Assembly: GCA_905373475.1 (NCBI GenBank)
Contig: CAJPTC010000027.1
Location: 1 to 38,191, forward strand
Reading direction: 5' to 3'
Origin: Bacteroidia bacterium
Lineage (GTDB): Bacteria > Bacteroidota > Bacteroidia > Bacteroidales > CAJPTX01
DNA length: 38,191 nucleotides
Positions 8,750-17,600 of the stretch are shown one piece after another. Below the pieces are notes generated by a model. The model had not been told where the DNA came from. It saw only the letters and a program-made list of their open reading frames with translations, and ran no database searches. The translations under genes were made by a program, and so were the position numbers. Within the stretch, counting starts at the first letter, position 1. Each line of letters begins with the position of its first letter.

Positions 8750-8784
8750 AGATAGTACCGATCGTAAAATCGGAACTATCTTTG
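8750..8784 (+). promoter_or_regulatory. Hairpin fused to a -7 element upstream of rlmD
   Basis: AGATAGTACCGAT (8750-8762) and ATCGGAACTATCT (8769-8781) form a 13-bp inverted repeat with one mismatch and a 6-base loop. Its right arm contains the start of TATCTTTG (8777-8784), a full TAnnTTTG match 30 bases before rlmD. No TTG is seen at -33. The overlap suggests an operator covering the promoter, or a terminator for purM reused as a promoter. Confidence 0.45.
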
Positions 8785-8814
8785 TGGCATATAGGAGAAA
8801 GCAGGTAATAAGGG

Positions 8815-10212
8815 ATGGCAAGACGCGGCATGTTGCCCGAACTCACAGTCCGCATTGAGCGACTGGCAGCAGAGGGGAAAGCAATAGCATACGCACTAGA
8901 CCGCGTTTTGTTTGTTGAAGGTGTTGTACCTGGCGATGTAGTGCGTGTGCAAGTTTCCAAAAAGAAAGCCAACTTTATGGAGGGGTATGTACGCGAAATA
9001 CTTACCGCCTCCCCGTTACGAGTACAAGCGCCTTGCCCTCATTTTGGGCTTTGCGGGGGCTGCCAGTGGCAAATGCTCCCCTACACGCTACAGTTGCAAG
9101 CCAAAGAGGAACAGGTATATTCACAGCTCAATCATATAGGCGGCGTTCAAGCCCTCACTGAGCGTCCTATTCTCGGTGCTTCGCCAACCCTTACCTATCG
9201 CAATAAGCTAGAATTTACTTTCTCGCCTCGTGGCTGGATTACGACACCCTCCGAAGCGCTAGATACTCCTCTCCCTCCAGCCCTCGGGTTTCACATTCCT
9301 CGCAAGTTCGATCGCGTGCTCAATATCGAGCAATGCCTTTTGCAACCAACTCTCTCCAACGAGATTCGGAATGCGATACGCGAGTATACTATAGCCCACA
9401 GACTCTCGTTTTACGACGCCAAAACGCAGGAGGGACTCCTACGCAACTTGCTAATACGAATTACCTCTACCCAACAAATTATGCTCCTTCTCGTGGTACG
9501 TGAGGAGCAGCCAGAGGTCATGCACCTACTGGAGTATATAAAAGCTTCCTTTCCACAGATAACGTCACTGCTCTGGGCAGTGAACCCAAAGGGCAACGAC
9601 AGTTTGTACGACCTTGACATTCGTTGCTTCTCGGGCACTACAGTTCTTATCGAACAACTTGGCGATCTCTCCTTTGAAATTGGTGCGAAATCGTTCTACC
9701 AAACGAATTCTAAACAAGCGCTTACTCTCTACCACGCAGTGGGTGAGATGGCAGATTTGCAGGGAAACGAAACGGTTTATGACTTATATACGGGCACTGG
9801 TACTATTGCGCTCTATTTGGCTCGAAAAGCCAAACGGGTGGTAGGTATTGAGACTGTGCCTGAAGCAATAGATGATGCAAAGCGGAATGCGGCACGCAAC
9901 AAAATAGAGAATGCAGATTTTGTTGTAGGCGATGTGCTGGATATTCTCTCCCCCGCTTTCGTACAGGCTCATGGCAAGCCCGATGTTTTGGTGACCGATC
10001 CACCGCGAGCAGGTATGCACCCGAAGGTAGTTGCATTCTTGCAAGAGCTACTACCACCGCGTATTGTTTACGTGAGTTGCAACCCCGCTACTCAGGCGCG
10101 CGATCTCGCCTTACTCAAAGAACAATACCGCGTACTCGCTTTGCAACCCGTAGATATGTTCCCACATACCAAGCATGTAGAAAATATAGCCCTTTTAGCG
10201 TTGAAAGCTTAA
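8815..10212 (+). CDS. rlmD: 23S rRNA (uracil-5-)-methyltransferase, RlmD/RumA type
   Basis: An SAM-dependent enzyme that methylates C5 of a uridine in 23S rRNA. The 465 residues comprise a TRAM RNA-binding domain (about 8-65), the iron-sulfur cysteines C74, C80 and C83 (CPHFGLCGGC) with a fourth near C174 (NIEQCLL), then a Rossmann methyltransferase domain with YDLYTGTGTIALYLA, TDPPRAGMHPKVV and the nucleophile motif VSCNPATQARDL. All key parts are intact. The family also contains RlmC and TrmA relatives, so the exact target base (U1939 in E. coli RlmD) is inferred. ATG 8815 gives a TRAM domain of normal length. The lpd gene follows 39 bases later. Confidence 0.88.
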   Translation: MARRGMLPELTVRIERLAAEGKAIAYALDRVLFVEGVVPGDVVRVQVSKKKANFMEGYVREILTASPLRVQAPCPHFGLCGGCQWQMLPYTLQLQAKEEQVYSQLNHIGGVQALTERPILGASPTLTYRNKLEFTFSPRGWITTPSEALDTPLPPALGFHIPRKFDRVLNIEQCLLQPTLSNEIRNAIREYTIAHRLSFYDAKTQEGLLRNLLIRITSTQQIMLLLVVREEQPEVMHLLEYIKASFPQITSLLWAVNPKGNDSLYDLDIRCFSGTTVLIEQLGDLSFEIGAKSFYQTNSKQALTLYHAVGEMADLQGNETVYDLYTGTGTIALYLARKAKRVVGIETVPEAIDDAKRNAARNKIENADFVVGDVLDILSPAFVQAHGKPDVLVTDPPRAGMHPKVVAFLQELLPPRIVYVSCNPATQARDLALLKEQYRVLALQPVDMFPHTKHVENIALLALKA

Positions 10213-10251
10213 GGCTACTCGCAGTACGAGCGAAATAAAGAAGTGTACACA

Positions 10252-11643
10252 ATGAAGTATGATTTGATTGTAATAGGTAGTGGTCCAGCAGGTTATGTGG
10301 CTGCACTACGTGGCGCGCAATGTGGTATGAAAGTAGCCGTTGTAGAACGGGAAGCGCTGGGCGGCGTGTGCCTGAATTTTGGCTGCATCCCCACGAAAGC
10401 TCTTCTTCAGAGTGCACATGTGTGCGACGCTATCCGTCATGCCGCCGAATTCGGCGTGGTCGTAGAAAGCGCTACCGTCAACTTTCCGCGCGTTATCGAG
10501 CGTAGCCGTGAAGTTGCTGCCTCTATGAGTAAAGGGGTGCAGTTTTTACTCAATAAGGCAAGAGTAGAAATTGTGTACGGCGAAGCGAAATTGGTAGCAC
10601 CGCATAAAATAATTGTGACGCAAGAGGAAGGGAAAACAGAAGAGCTTGAGGCACAACGTATTATCATAGCCACGGGGGCTCGTTCTCGCGAACTACCCAA
10701 TTTGCCCATAGATGGCAAATATGTAATTGGTTACCGTGAAGCTCTAACTCAAACAGAACGCCCTTCTTCTATTGCTGTAATAGGTTCAGGGGCAATCGGG
10801 GCTGAATTAGCGTTATTTTACAACGCTATGGGGGCAGAAGTGGTGGTTATTGAGGCGCTACCTCGCCTAGTACCTTTAGAAGACGATGAGGTATCTAACG
10901 CCATAGGACGCGCTTTCCGCAAAGCAAAGATAAAAACGATGCTAAGCGCCAAGCTCGTAAGTTGCAATATCGTGGACGATACCTGCGCACTCTCCCTGGA
11001 AACAAGTAAAGGGAACGAAGAATTGCGCGTGCAACAAGTGCTTTCAGCTGTAGGTATCCAAGCCAATATAGAGAACCTCGGGCTCGAGTCACTGGGCATT
11101 GAAACCGAACGCGGACGTATTAAAGTTGATGCACATTACCAAACCAATGTACCTTCGGTTTATGCCATTGGGGATGTAATCCCAACCATTGCTTTGGCGC
11201 ATGTAGCTTCTGCCGAAGCGCTAGCGTGCGTTAACTATATGGTAGAAGGCGAGAAAGCTACCCCTGTTAACTACAACGTAGTGCCCGCATGTACGTATAC
11301 AACCCCTGAAATTGCCTCAGTGGGGCTTCGCGAAAGACAAGCAAAGGAGCAAGAGATAGATTACATCGTTGGCAACTTCCCCTTTACTGCTTCGGGCAAA
11401 GCGACTGCTATGGGGGCACGAGACGGATTTGTAAAACTTCTCTTTGAGGCACACACACACCAACTAATTGGAGCACATATTGTAGGAGCATCGGCAACGG
11501 AAATGATTGCGGAGTTAGCGCTCGCTATACAGACTGGTGTAACTGCGGAAACGCTCCATCATACCATTCACCCGCACCCCACGCTCTCTGAAGCTGTAAT
11601 GGAAGCAGCAGCTCAAGCACTTGCAGAGTGTGTACACCTATAA
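10252..11643 (+). CDS. lpdA: Dihydrolipoyl dehydrogenase (E3)
   Basis: A flavoprotein that reoxidises protein-bound dihydrolipoamide with NAD+, serving 2-oxo acid dehydrogenase or glycine cleavage complexes. It has 463 residues. The FAD-binding GSGPAGYVAA is near residue 10, the redox-active disulfide is in GGVCLNFGCIPTK (C40/C45), the NAD-binding motif is IGSGAIGAELALFYNAMG, the second FAD motif is VYAIGDVIP, and the C-terminal catalytic His lies in HPHPTLSEAVMEA. A GTG three codons earlier is possible, but ATG 10252 starts the family's usual N-terminus. No E1/E2 genes are adjacent, so its complex cannot be assigned from context. Confidence 0.93.
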   Translation: MKYDLIVIGSGPAGYVAALRGAQCGMKVAVVEREALGGVCLNFGCIPTKALLQSAHVCDAIRHAAEFGVVVESATVNFPRVIERSREVAASMSKGVQFLLNKARVEIVYGEAKLVAPHKIIVTQEEGKTEELEAQRIIIATGARSRELPNLPIDGKYVIGYREALTQTERPSSIAVIGSGAIGAELALFYNAMGAEVVVIEALPRLVPLEDDEVSNAIGRAFRKAKIKTMLSAKLVSCNIVDDTCALSLETSKGNEELRVQQVLSAVGIQANIENLGLESLGIETERGRIKVDAHYQTNVPSVYAIGDVIPTIALAHVASAEALACVNYMVEGEKATPVNYNVVPACTYTTPEIASVGLRERQAKEQEIDYIVGNFPFTASGKATAMGARDGFVKLLFEAHTHQLIGAHIVGASATEMIAELALAIQTGVTAETLHHTIHPHPTLSEAVMEAAAQALAECVHL

Positions 11644-11671
11644 TGCGCTTATACATTGAGAATTGCTAGAA

Positions 11672-11695
11672 AAGGGAGTATCGTACCCCTTGTTT
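11672..11695 (+). terminator. Weak hairpin between lpdA and lptB
   Basis: AAGGG and CCCTT pair with an inner GTA/TAC (one bulged A), followed by GTTTG. It lies 28 bases after the lpdA stop. The short T-run makes it a weak terminator or attenuator candidate only. Confidence 0.3.
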
Positions 11696-11711
11696 GAAAA
11701 GGGTTAGAGAG

Positions 11712-12458
11712 ATGGCAACAGAGAGTTCCGAGAAGATGCGCCTACACACGACCTCGCTCGTAAAGAAATACAAAAAACGAACGGTCGTAAAGGGAGTAAG
11801 CATAGAGGTGCAACAGGGCGAGATTGTCGGATTATTAGGACCTAATGGTGCTGGTAAAACCACAACATTCTACATGATTGTGGGACTCATTGTTCCGAAT
11901 GAGGGGGCTATTTATCTTAACGATAAGGAGATTACGCACGAACCCGTATATCGACGCGCGCAGCAAGGCATCGGTTATCTGGCGCAGGAGGAGAGCGTAT
12001 TCCGCAAACTCTCAGTAGAGGATAATATCCGCTCAGTACTCGAGATGACAAATCACCCCAAGGAATATCAATACGAAAAAACCGAGAGCTTACTCAACGA
12101 GTTCAATCTTCAGAAGATTCGGAAAAACCTCGGCATACAACTCTCGGGGGGCGAAAAACGCCGCACCGAGATAGCACGTGCGCTAGCCCTCGATCCAAAG
12201 TTCATACTCCTTGATGAACCGTTTGCGGGCGTAGATCCCATTGCCGTAGAAGATATTCAACACATTGTCGCACACTTAAAGGATCGCAATATTGGCATCC
12301 TAATCACAGATCACAATGTGCGGGAAACGCTCTCTATTACAGATAGAGCCTATTTGTTATTCGACGGCTCAATCCTCATGTCAGGAACTACCGAACAACT
12401 TGCAGCAGACGAACGCGTGCGGGAAGTCTATCTGGGGAAAAACTTCCAATTGCGGTAG
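11712..12458 (+). CDS. lptB: LPS export ABC transporter ATP-binding protein LptB
   Basis: The cytoplasmic ATPase that powers extraction of LPS from the inner membrane with LptF/LptG. It has 248 residues. Walker A is LLGPNGAGKTTTFYM, the Q-loop region is YLAQEESVFRKLSVEDN, the signature is LSGGEKRRTEIARAL, Walker B is FILLDEPFAGVDPIAVEDI, and the switch His is in ILITDHNVRETL. The LAQE sequence and the FAGVDPIAVEDI stretch are typical of LptB among ABC proteins. An in-frame TTG at 11694 would add six residues; ATG 11712, preceded by AGAGAG, is preferred. The other lpt genes are not in the window. Confidence 0.93.
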   Translation: MATESSEKMRLHTTSLVKKYKKRTVVKGVSIEVQQGEIVGLLGPNGAGKTTTFYMIVGLIVPNEGAIYLNDKEITHEPVYRRAQQGIGYLAQEESVFRKLSVEDNIRSVLEMTNHPKEYQYEKTESLLNEFNLQKIRKNLGIQLSGGEKRRTEIARALALDPKFILLDEPFAGVDPIAVEDIQHIVAHLKDRNIGILITDHNVRETLSITDRAYLLFDGSILMSGTTEQLAADERVREVYLGKNFQLR

Positions 12459-12598
12459 ACACCTAGGAACAGCCCGGGCATCGTGTCCAATTCTGTCTCA
12501 TCGTTGAAGTGGTGTGAAGGAGCAAGCAGAAGAAAACGAAACTTGTTCGTCCTCGTGCTTTGTGTTCTTCTTATTCTTAGCAACTCCTTGGACTTTGA

Positions 12599-12619
12599 TA
12601 AAACGTCCCAAACGTTTTA
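12599..12619. repeat. Inverted repeat TAAAACGT-N5-ACGTTTTA
   Basis: A perfect 8-bp dyad with the loop CCCAA, 141 bases after the lptB stop. No T-run follows, so it may be an operator rather than a terminator. Support is the symmetry alone. Confidence 0.3.
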
Positions 12620-12705
12620 CGAGACACCTAAAAAGTCCTTCTCTTTTGTTTCAAGGTGATGTAAACGGGGAATTAGTCGTCAAAGTGTTAAGTGCTTTGT
12701 ACATA

Positions 12706-12774
12706 CGCGCTTTACGCTATTAAACGCCATTCGTGCGAGAACCTCAAGCAACAAGCAGTTTGCGTATTATGACA
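12706..12774 (+). repeat. Dispersed intergenic repeat, copy B with 5' half
   Basis: The right part (12737-12774) reads CTCAAGCAACA then AGCAGTTTGCGTATTATGACA, nearly identical to copy A at 485-523. The left part (about 12706-12740, TTAAACGCCATTCGTGCGAG) matches 34741-34775 (TAAAACGCCGTCCGCGCGAG) closely. Copy B therefore seems to be the fullest version of the element. Confidence 0.55.
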
Positions 12775-12878
12775 TACCACCAGCAGAATGCGCTATTTCC
12801 CAACAGGAGACTAGGGAATTTTTGTAAATTGCAACTCGTAAAACATTCTGAAAATCGCTCCGCTCACAAAATCTTTAC

Positions 12879-14045
12879 ATGCGAATTTTTCTGCACGACG
12901 CCAATAGGACAAGACACCTTTTGCCACTTACCTACTTCAAACCCATCTGCGAACTTCGTTTCGGAATACTAACACAACTCGAATCTTGGACATTAGCCCT
13001 CTCTACTCCAGTTGAAAATTACACGACCTCCGAACTCAACCTAGAGGAATGTATTCTGATAGATAGTGGTCTCCTAGCCTCTCAAGCGCTCGTTGAACAA
13101 ATCAGCGCTTTACCCCAACAGACAAGGCTCGTACATAGAGATGTCACATTGGCAGCTCACCTTGCAAAAAACAACGAATCTGCGTCTGAGTGGGACAACT
13201 TGTCATCTCTACCCAGTATCGAATTCCAAAATTCTGACGCTCCTGTCCTCATCTCACGCCCTTGGCATATATTCCAGCACGCAGATCTAGCTATTCGCTT
13301 GGATTTTGCCCGCATCGTAACCAACAGGAAGAGCGCGCCTCTGGATGCTTCCGTACAAGTTTTTGGTTCGTATCCGCTTTTTGCCGAAGAAGGGGCTAAG
13401 GCTACGGCTTGTACATTCAACACGAATGAAGGCCCTATCTACCTCGGTGCTGGTGCTGAAGTTATGGAAGGAGCTCATATTCGGGGCACATTCGCTCTTG
13501 GCGCACACAGCGTTGTAAAAATGGGAGCAAAAATATACGGAGCAACCACTTTGGGCCCTCATTGCAAAGTCGGTGGCGAGCTTGCCAACGTAAATTTTCA
13601 AAGCTATACCAATAAGGCGCACGACGGATTTATTGGGAATGCGGTTATCGGTTCGTGGTGCAACTTAGGCGCAGACACGAATTGTTCTAACCTGAAAAAC
13701 ACCTACGAAGAAGTGAAAGTATGGTCGGAAGTTGAGCAGCGTTTTATTAAGACAGGGACTCAATTTTGTGGGCTCTTTATGGGCGATCATTCCAAGACGG
13801 GCATTAACACAATGCTGAATACTGGCACTTGTATCGGTGCTTTTTGCAACATCTTTGGGGACGGCTTTCCTCGTACTTGGATTCCGCCTTTTTCGTGGGG
13901 AGGCAGTGCTGGATTCAAGACACATGATCTGGAAACTGCACTGAATACTGCTCGCGCTGTCATGGCACGAAGAGAATGCACACTTTCGGAACAACAAGAA
14001 CAAGCGGCACGCAAATTGCATAACACGCTTGCAAATAATGCATAA
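12879..14045 (+). CDS. GlmU-like putative sugar nucleotidyltransferase / acetyltransferase
   Basis: A 388-residue protein of the Bacteroidota GlmU-like family (often annotated as UDP-N-acetylglucosamine diphosphorylase / glucosamine-1-phosphate N-acetyltransferase). The N-terminus has LLPLTYFKPICELRFGILT, the family's usual opening, but not the LAAGxGTRM loop of classical GlmU. The C-terminal half (about 170-340) has left-handed beta-helix hexapeptides such as YLGAGAEVMEGAHIRGTF, SWCNLGADTNCSNLK and TGTCIGAFCNIFGDG. Catalytic activity therefore cannot be confirmed from motifs; a role in UDP-GlcNAc supply for cell wall and LPS is inferred. The start ATG matches the family. lon follows after 59 bases. 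Confidence 0.8.
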   Translation: MRIFLHDANRTRHLLPLTYFKPICELRFGILTQLESWTLALSTPVENYTTSELNLEECILIDSGLLASQALVEQISALPQQTRLVHRDVTLAAHLAKNNESASEWDNLSSLPSIEFQNSDAPVLISRPWHIFQHADLAIRLDFARIVTNRKSAPLDASVQVFGSYPLFAEEGAKATACTFNTNEGPIYLGAGAEVMEGAHIRGTFALGAHSVVKMGAKIYGATTLGPHCKVGGELANVNFQSYTNKAHDGFIGNAVIGSWCNLGADTNCSNLKNTYEEVKVWSEVEQRFIKTGTQFCGLFMGDHSKTGINTMLNTGTCIGAFCNIFGDGFPRTWIPPFSWGGSAGFKTHDLETALNTARAVMARRECTLSEQQEQAARKLHNTLANNA

Positions 14046-14104
14046 TTTTAATCAAAGCACGAATTATTCTTCGCGCTGGAAGACCAAGGAGTAAGAATAA
14101 AAAG

Positions 14105-16561
14105 ATGGCTAAAAAACAGAAGAACAATGAGGATGAAATAATCCTCTCCTCGTCAATAGACGAAGAGGCTGGGTTACCTTCCTCCTTCATGCCTTATAAC
14201 CTCACAGATCTTTCGCACGCGATGGTGGACACGCGTCCCGAAGATCTCCCGCTGATAGAATTACGAAACAACGTACTGTTTTCTCGTACACTCTCCCCTA
14301 TTACCGTAGGTCGTGAACGCACGCTGCGGCTCGTAGAAGACCTCCCCAAAGATAAAGAGGGCTATGTAGTAGTTGTAGCGCAACGAGACCCCGACGATCG
14401 AGTGCCTGGTCCTAACGACCTTTACAATGTCGGAACTCTGGCTAAAATCGTACGGCAATTCACGGTTAATAAAACGATTACACTCCTCGTAGAAGGTCTA
14501 TGCCGAGTAAAGATTACTAAGTTTATACAGGGCGAACCCTACTACAGGGTGCAGTTCGATGAGATTCCTGAAAAGGATATTGCATCGCCGAGCCCCGAAC
14601 TAATGGCCGTTGTCGATTTGCTCAAAGATCAGGCTTTCGATTTTTCGGAGCAGCTACGAGCGCGTAGACAGGAGGTAGAAAATTTCTTCGATAAATTGCG
14701 CAATTGGGGGCCTGAAGCTCTTGTCAACTTCTTGGCAATGTACCTCTCTATCCCAACGCCACAGAAGTTTGAACTTCTGAACCTCCCAACAGTACTTGAG
14801 CGTGCACGGAAGCTTATGGAGCACCTCATGATGGAGGTGCAGACGCGCAAACTCAAGCAAGAGATACAGAATCGGACTCGGCAAAGTATGGAGGATCAGC
14901 AACGAGAATTTATCCTCCAGCAGCAACTTAAGACCATACAAGAAGAGCTGGGCGGCGAAGGCAGTGGCAGCGACGATGTTGCCCGCCTAATGCAGCAAGC
15001 CAAAGAGAAAAAGTGGAGTAGGGAGGTGAAGGAGGTATTTGATCGGGAACTAACAAAGTTGCAGCGCCTAAATACCATGGCGCCCGATTACTCTACGCAG
15101 CTCACCTACTTGCAGTTCTTTGTAGCCCTTCCGTGGGGACAGCTTACAAAAGACAACTACGATCTGAACCGTGCTAAAAAGATCCTCGATGAAGATCACT
15201 TCGGTCTTGAGGAGGTAAAGGAACGTATTCTTGAGTATCTGGCGGTCTTAATGTTGAAAAAAGACCTCAAGTCGCCTATCATCTGTTTATATGGGCCTCC
15301 TGGGGTAGGTAAAACCTCTTTGGGACAGTCTGTGGCACGTTCTCTCGGTCGTAAATATGCGCGTATCTCATTGGGTGGGATGCATGACGAGAGCGAGATC
15401 CGTGGTCACCGACGGACGTACATAGGCGCTTTGCCAGGTCGTATACTGAGTGCTTTACGAAAAGTAGGTTCGTCAAACCCTGTAGTAATTCTTGACGAGG
15501 TTGATAAACTTACTGTTAGCAATGTAGGCGACCCTGCAGCAGCCTTACTTGAGGTACTAGACCCCGAGCAAAATTCTACATTCCACGATAACTATTTGGA
15601 TGTAGATTATGACCTCTCGCATGTCCTCTTTATAACTACTGCCAACGATATTTCGACCATCCCGGCACCGTTGCGCGACCGTATGGAAATGATAGAGATG
15701 TCGGGGTACTTGCTCGAAGAGAAAGTTGCTATTGCAGAACAACACCTCATTCCGAAGCTGTTGAAGGATCACGGCGTGAAAAAGTCGCAGTTCAACATCC
15801 CCGAAGATGTGTTGCAATACGTGATTGATGACTATACTCGGGAAAGCGGTGTGCGAAAACTCAGCCAGCAGATAGCGAAGCTTGTACGTCAGCAGGCGAA
15901 ATTTATCGCCATGAAAGAGGAACACAATATTAAGCTTACACTGGAGGATATACGAGCGCGCTTAGGTAAACCTCGCTACTTCCGCGAAGAGACTGCGCAC
16001 CTGCACCAAGTAGGCGTAGCTATTGGTATGGCGTGGACACAAGTAGGAGGCGAGGTTTTGTACGTTGAATCAAGTCTTACGCCAGGTCATGGTAAACTTA
16101 CTATGACGGGGAGCTTGGGAGATGTTATGAAGGAGTCGGCAACCATCTCCTTGCAAATAGTAAAAAGTATGAGCAAGGAGTTGGGGATTGACCCTGAGCA
16201 GTTCGAGAAACAAGATATCCACATTCACGTGCCAGAAGGCGCTATTCCCAAGGATGGTCCTTCAGCGGGCGTAACGATTGTAACCTCTATAGTCTCATCT
16301 TTCCTCCACAAAGCGCCTATAGCAGGTATCGCTATGACAGGTGAGGTAACCTTGCGCGGAAAAGTGCTACCTGTAGGTGGAATCAAGGAGAAGATTTTAG
16401 CGGCAAAACGTTCGGGACTTACCCACATCATTCTCTCTAAGGAGAATTTGCGCGACATAGACGAAATTAAGGCTAGCTATCGCGAGGGAATGACCTTTAC
16501 GTATGTAGAGTCTATTTCCGAACTCCTTGACCTCGTTTTTGAGCGTAAAAAGAAGAAATAG
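14105..16561 (+). CDS. lon: ATP-dependent protease Lon
   Basis: A cytosolic AAA+ serine protease that degrades misfolded and regulatory proteins. The 818 residues contain the Lon N-terminal domain (about 48-245), a coiled segment, Walker A GPPGVGKTS (about 397-405), Walker B VVILDEVDKL (460-469), sensor and arginine-finger regions, and a protease domain with catalytic S720 in PKDGPSAGV and K763 in GGIKEKILAAKRSG. The acidic N-terminal extension of about 45 residues is a Bacteroidota feature as far as I know. kdsD starts 13 bases after the stop, suggesting one operon. Confidence 0.97.
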   Translation: MAKKQKNNEDEIILSSSIDEEAGLPSSFMPYNLTDLSHAMVDTRPEDLPLIELRNNVLFSRTLSPITVGRERTLRLVEDLPKDKEGYVVVVAQRDPDDRVPGPNDLYNVGTLAKIVRQFTVNKTITLLVEGLCRVKITKFIQGEPYYRVQFDEIPEKDIASPSPELMAVVDLLKDQAFDFSEQLRARRQEVENFFDKLRNWGPEALVNFLAMYLSIPTPQKFELLNLPTVLERARKLMEHLMMEVQTRKLKQEIQNRTRQSMEDQQREFILQQQLKTIQEELGGEGSGSDDVARLMQQAKEKKWSREVKEVFDRELTKLQRLNTMAPDYSTQLTYLQFFVALPWGQLTKDNYDLNRAKKILDEDHFGLEEVKERILEYLAVLMLKKDLKSPIICLYGPPGVGKTSLGQSVARSLGRKYARISLGGMHDESEIRGHRRTYIGALPGRILSALRKVGSSNPVVILDEVDKLTVSNVGDPAAALLEVLDPEQNSTFHDNYLDVDYDLSHVLFITTANDISTIPAPLRDRMEMIEMSGYLLEEKVAIAEQHLIPKLLKDHGVKKSQFNIPEDVLQYVIDDYTRESGVRKLSQQIAKLVRQQAKFIAMKEEHNIKLTLEDIRARLGKPRYFREETAHLHQVGVAIGMAWTQVGGEVLYVESSLTPGHGKLTMTGSLGDVMKESATISLQIVKSMSKELGIDPEQFEKQDIHIHVPEGAIPKDGPSAGVTIVTSIVSSFLHKAPIAGIAMTGEVTLRGKVLPVGGIKEKILAAKRSGLTHIILSKENLRDIDEIKASYREGMTFTYVESISELLDLVFERKKKK

Positions 16562-16574
16562 TCATCACAGACGA

Positions 16575-17582
16575 ATGACGGATAAGAAAGAAACAACAGG
16601 AGCTCCTTTTGCTAAAGAGGAGCTCCTTGCTTTGGCGAAGGCAACAATCCAGACTGAAGCACAAGCCGTTGCCGCTCTGGAAGGTTCTATTGACGGACAG
16701 TTCGCATCTGTACTAGAACTCTTATTACACACGAACGGACGCGTAATCTGTACTGGAATCGGAAAAAGCGCACTCATTGCACAAAAGATCGTTGCAACGT
16801 TCAACTCTACTGGCACTCCCGCCGTTTTTATGCATGCAGCGGATGCCATACACGGCGACTTGGGTATTATTCAACACGATGATGTGGTAATCTGCCTTTC
16901 TAAAAGTGGCGAGACGGCAGAGATAAAGGTACTCGTTCCTCTCATACAGATGAATGGGAATCCGCTCATTGCAATGGTTTCCAATACGCAAAGCTACCTC
17001 GCCCAACATGCCAACTACGTGTTGCGCGCTTCTGTAGATCACGAAGCCTGTCCAAACAATTTAGCCCCTACTTCGAGTACTACGGTACAACTAGTTTTGG
17101 GCGATGTACTCGCCGTTTGTTTGCTCAAAGCACGCGGCTTTACCCCACAGGATTTTGCAAAATATCACCCAGGCGGTGCACTCGGAAAAAGGCTTTACTT
17201 GCGCGTGGAAGATCTACTCTCCAATGCAACTCTACCCAAAGTAACGGAAGAAGAACCTTTGCAAAAGGTAATTCTCGAGATCTCGCATAACCTTTTGGGT
17301 GCAACGGCGGTAGTAAACGCAGATGGTACACTCAAGGGAATTATTACCGACGGCGACCTCCGACGGATGCTTCAACGCTCCCCTGCTCCTTCGCTCACAG
17401 AAACAAAAGCTTCCGATATTATGACAACCTCGCCGAAAACAATTCAGACCGAGGCTCTTGCCATTGAAGCTTTCAACCTTATGGAGCAATATAAAATCAC
17501 ACAGTTAGTTGTGTTACGAGGCGCAACGTATGTTGGCATGGTGCACATACATGATCTTTTGCGCGAGGGAATTGTAGGGTAA
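16575..17582 (+). CDS. kdsD: Arabinose-5-phosphate isomerase (KpsF/GutQ family)
   Basis: Interconverts ribulose-5-phosphate and arabinose-5-phosphate, the first step towards Kdo of LPS. The 335 residues include a SIS sugar-phosphate domain (about 35-190) with TGIGKSALIAQKI, CLSKSGETAEIKVL and the family stretch NLAPTSSTTVQLVLGD, then the KYHPGGALGKRL linker and two CBS domains (about 205-330). The length and order match E. coli KdsD (328). An upstream TTG at 16527 would overlap lon by 35 bases; ATG 16575 is preferred. It lies between lon and an LPS-modifying enzyme gene, which fits a role in LPS. Confidence 0.92.
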   Translation: MTDKKETTGAPFAKEELLALAKATIQTEAQAVAALEGSIDGQFASVLELLLHTNGRVICTGIGKSALIAQKIVATFNSTGTPAVFMHAADAIHGDLGIIQHDDVVICLSKSGETAEIKVLVPLIQMNGNPLIAMVSNTQSYLAQHANYVLRASVDHEACPNNLAPTSSTTVQLVLGDVLAVCLLKARGFTPQDFAKYHPGGALGKRLYLRVEDLLSNATLPKVTEEEPLQKVILEISHNLLGATAVVNADGTLKGIITDGDLRRMLQRSPAPSLTETKASDIMTTSPKTIQTEALAIEAFNLMEQYKITQLVVLRGATYVGMVHIHDLLREGIVG

Positions 17583-17600
17583 AATCGAAAGAACTTGTCT

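Larger units (their letters stand above)
12459..12878. other. Intergenic region between lptB and the GlmU-like gene
   Basis: A GTG-initiated 69-codon frame at 12514-12723 has a low-complexity product without family resemblance, so I do not call it. The region holds an 8-bp perfect inverted repeat TAAAACGT/ACGTTTTA (12599-12606 and 12612-12619, 5-base loop) and copy B of the dispersed repeat. No clear promoter with TAnnTTTG is seen before the GlmU-like gene. Confidence 0.5.

Noticed and set aside
12514..12723. 69-codon GTG-started frame after lptB
   Set aside because: Low-complexity product without family motifs and no ribosome binding site; the region also holds an inverted repeat and part of a dispersed repeat.
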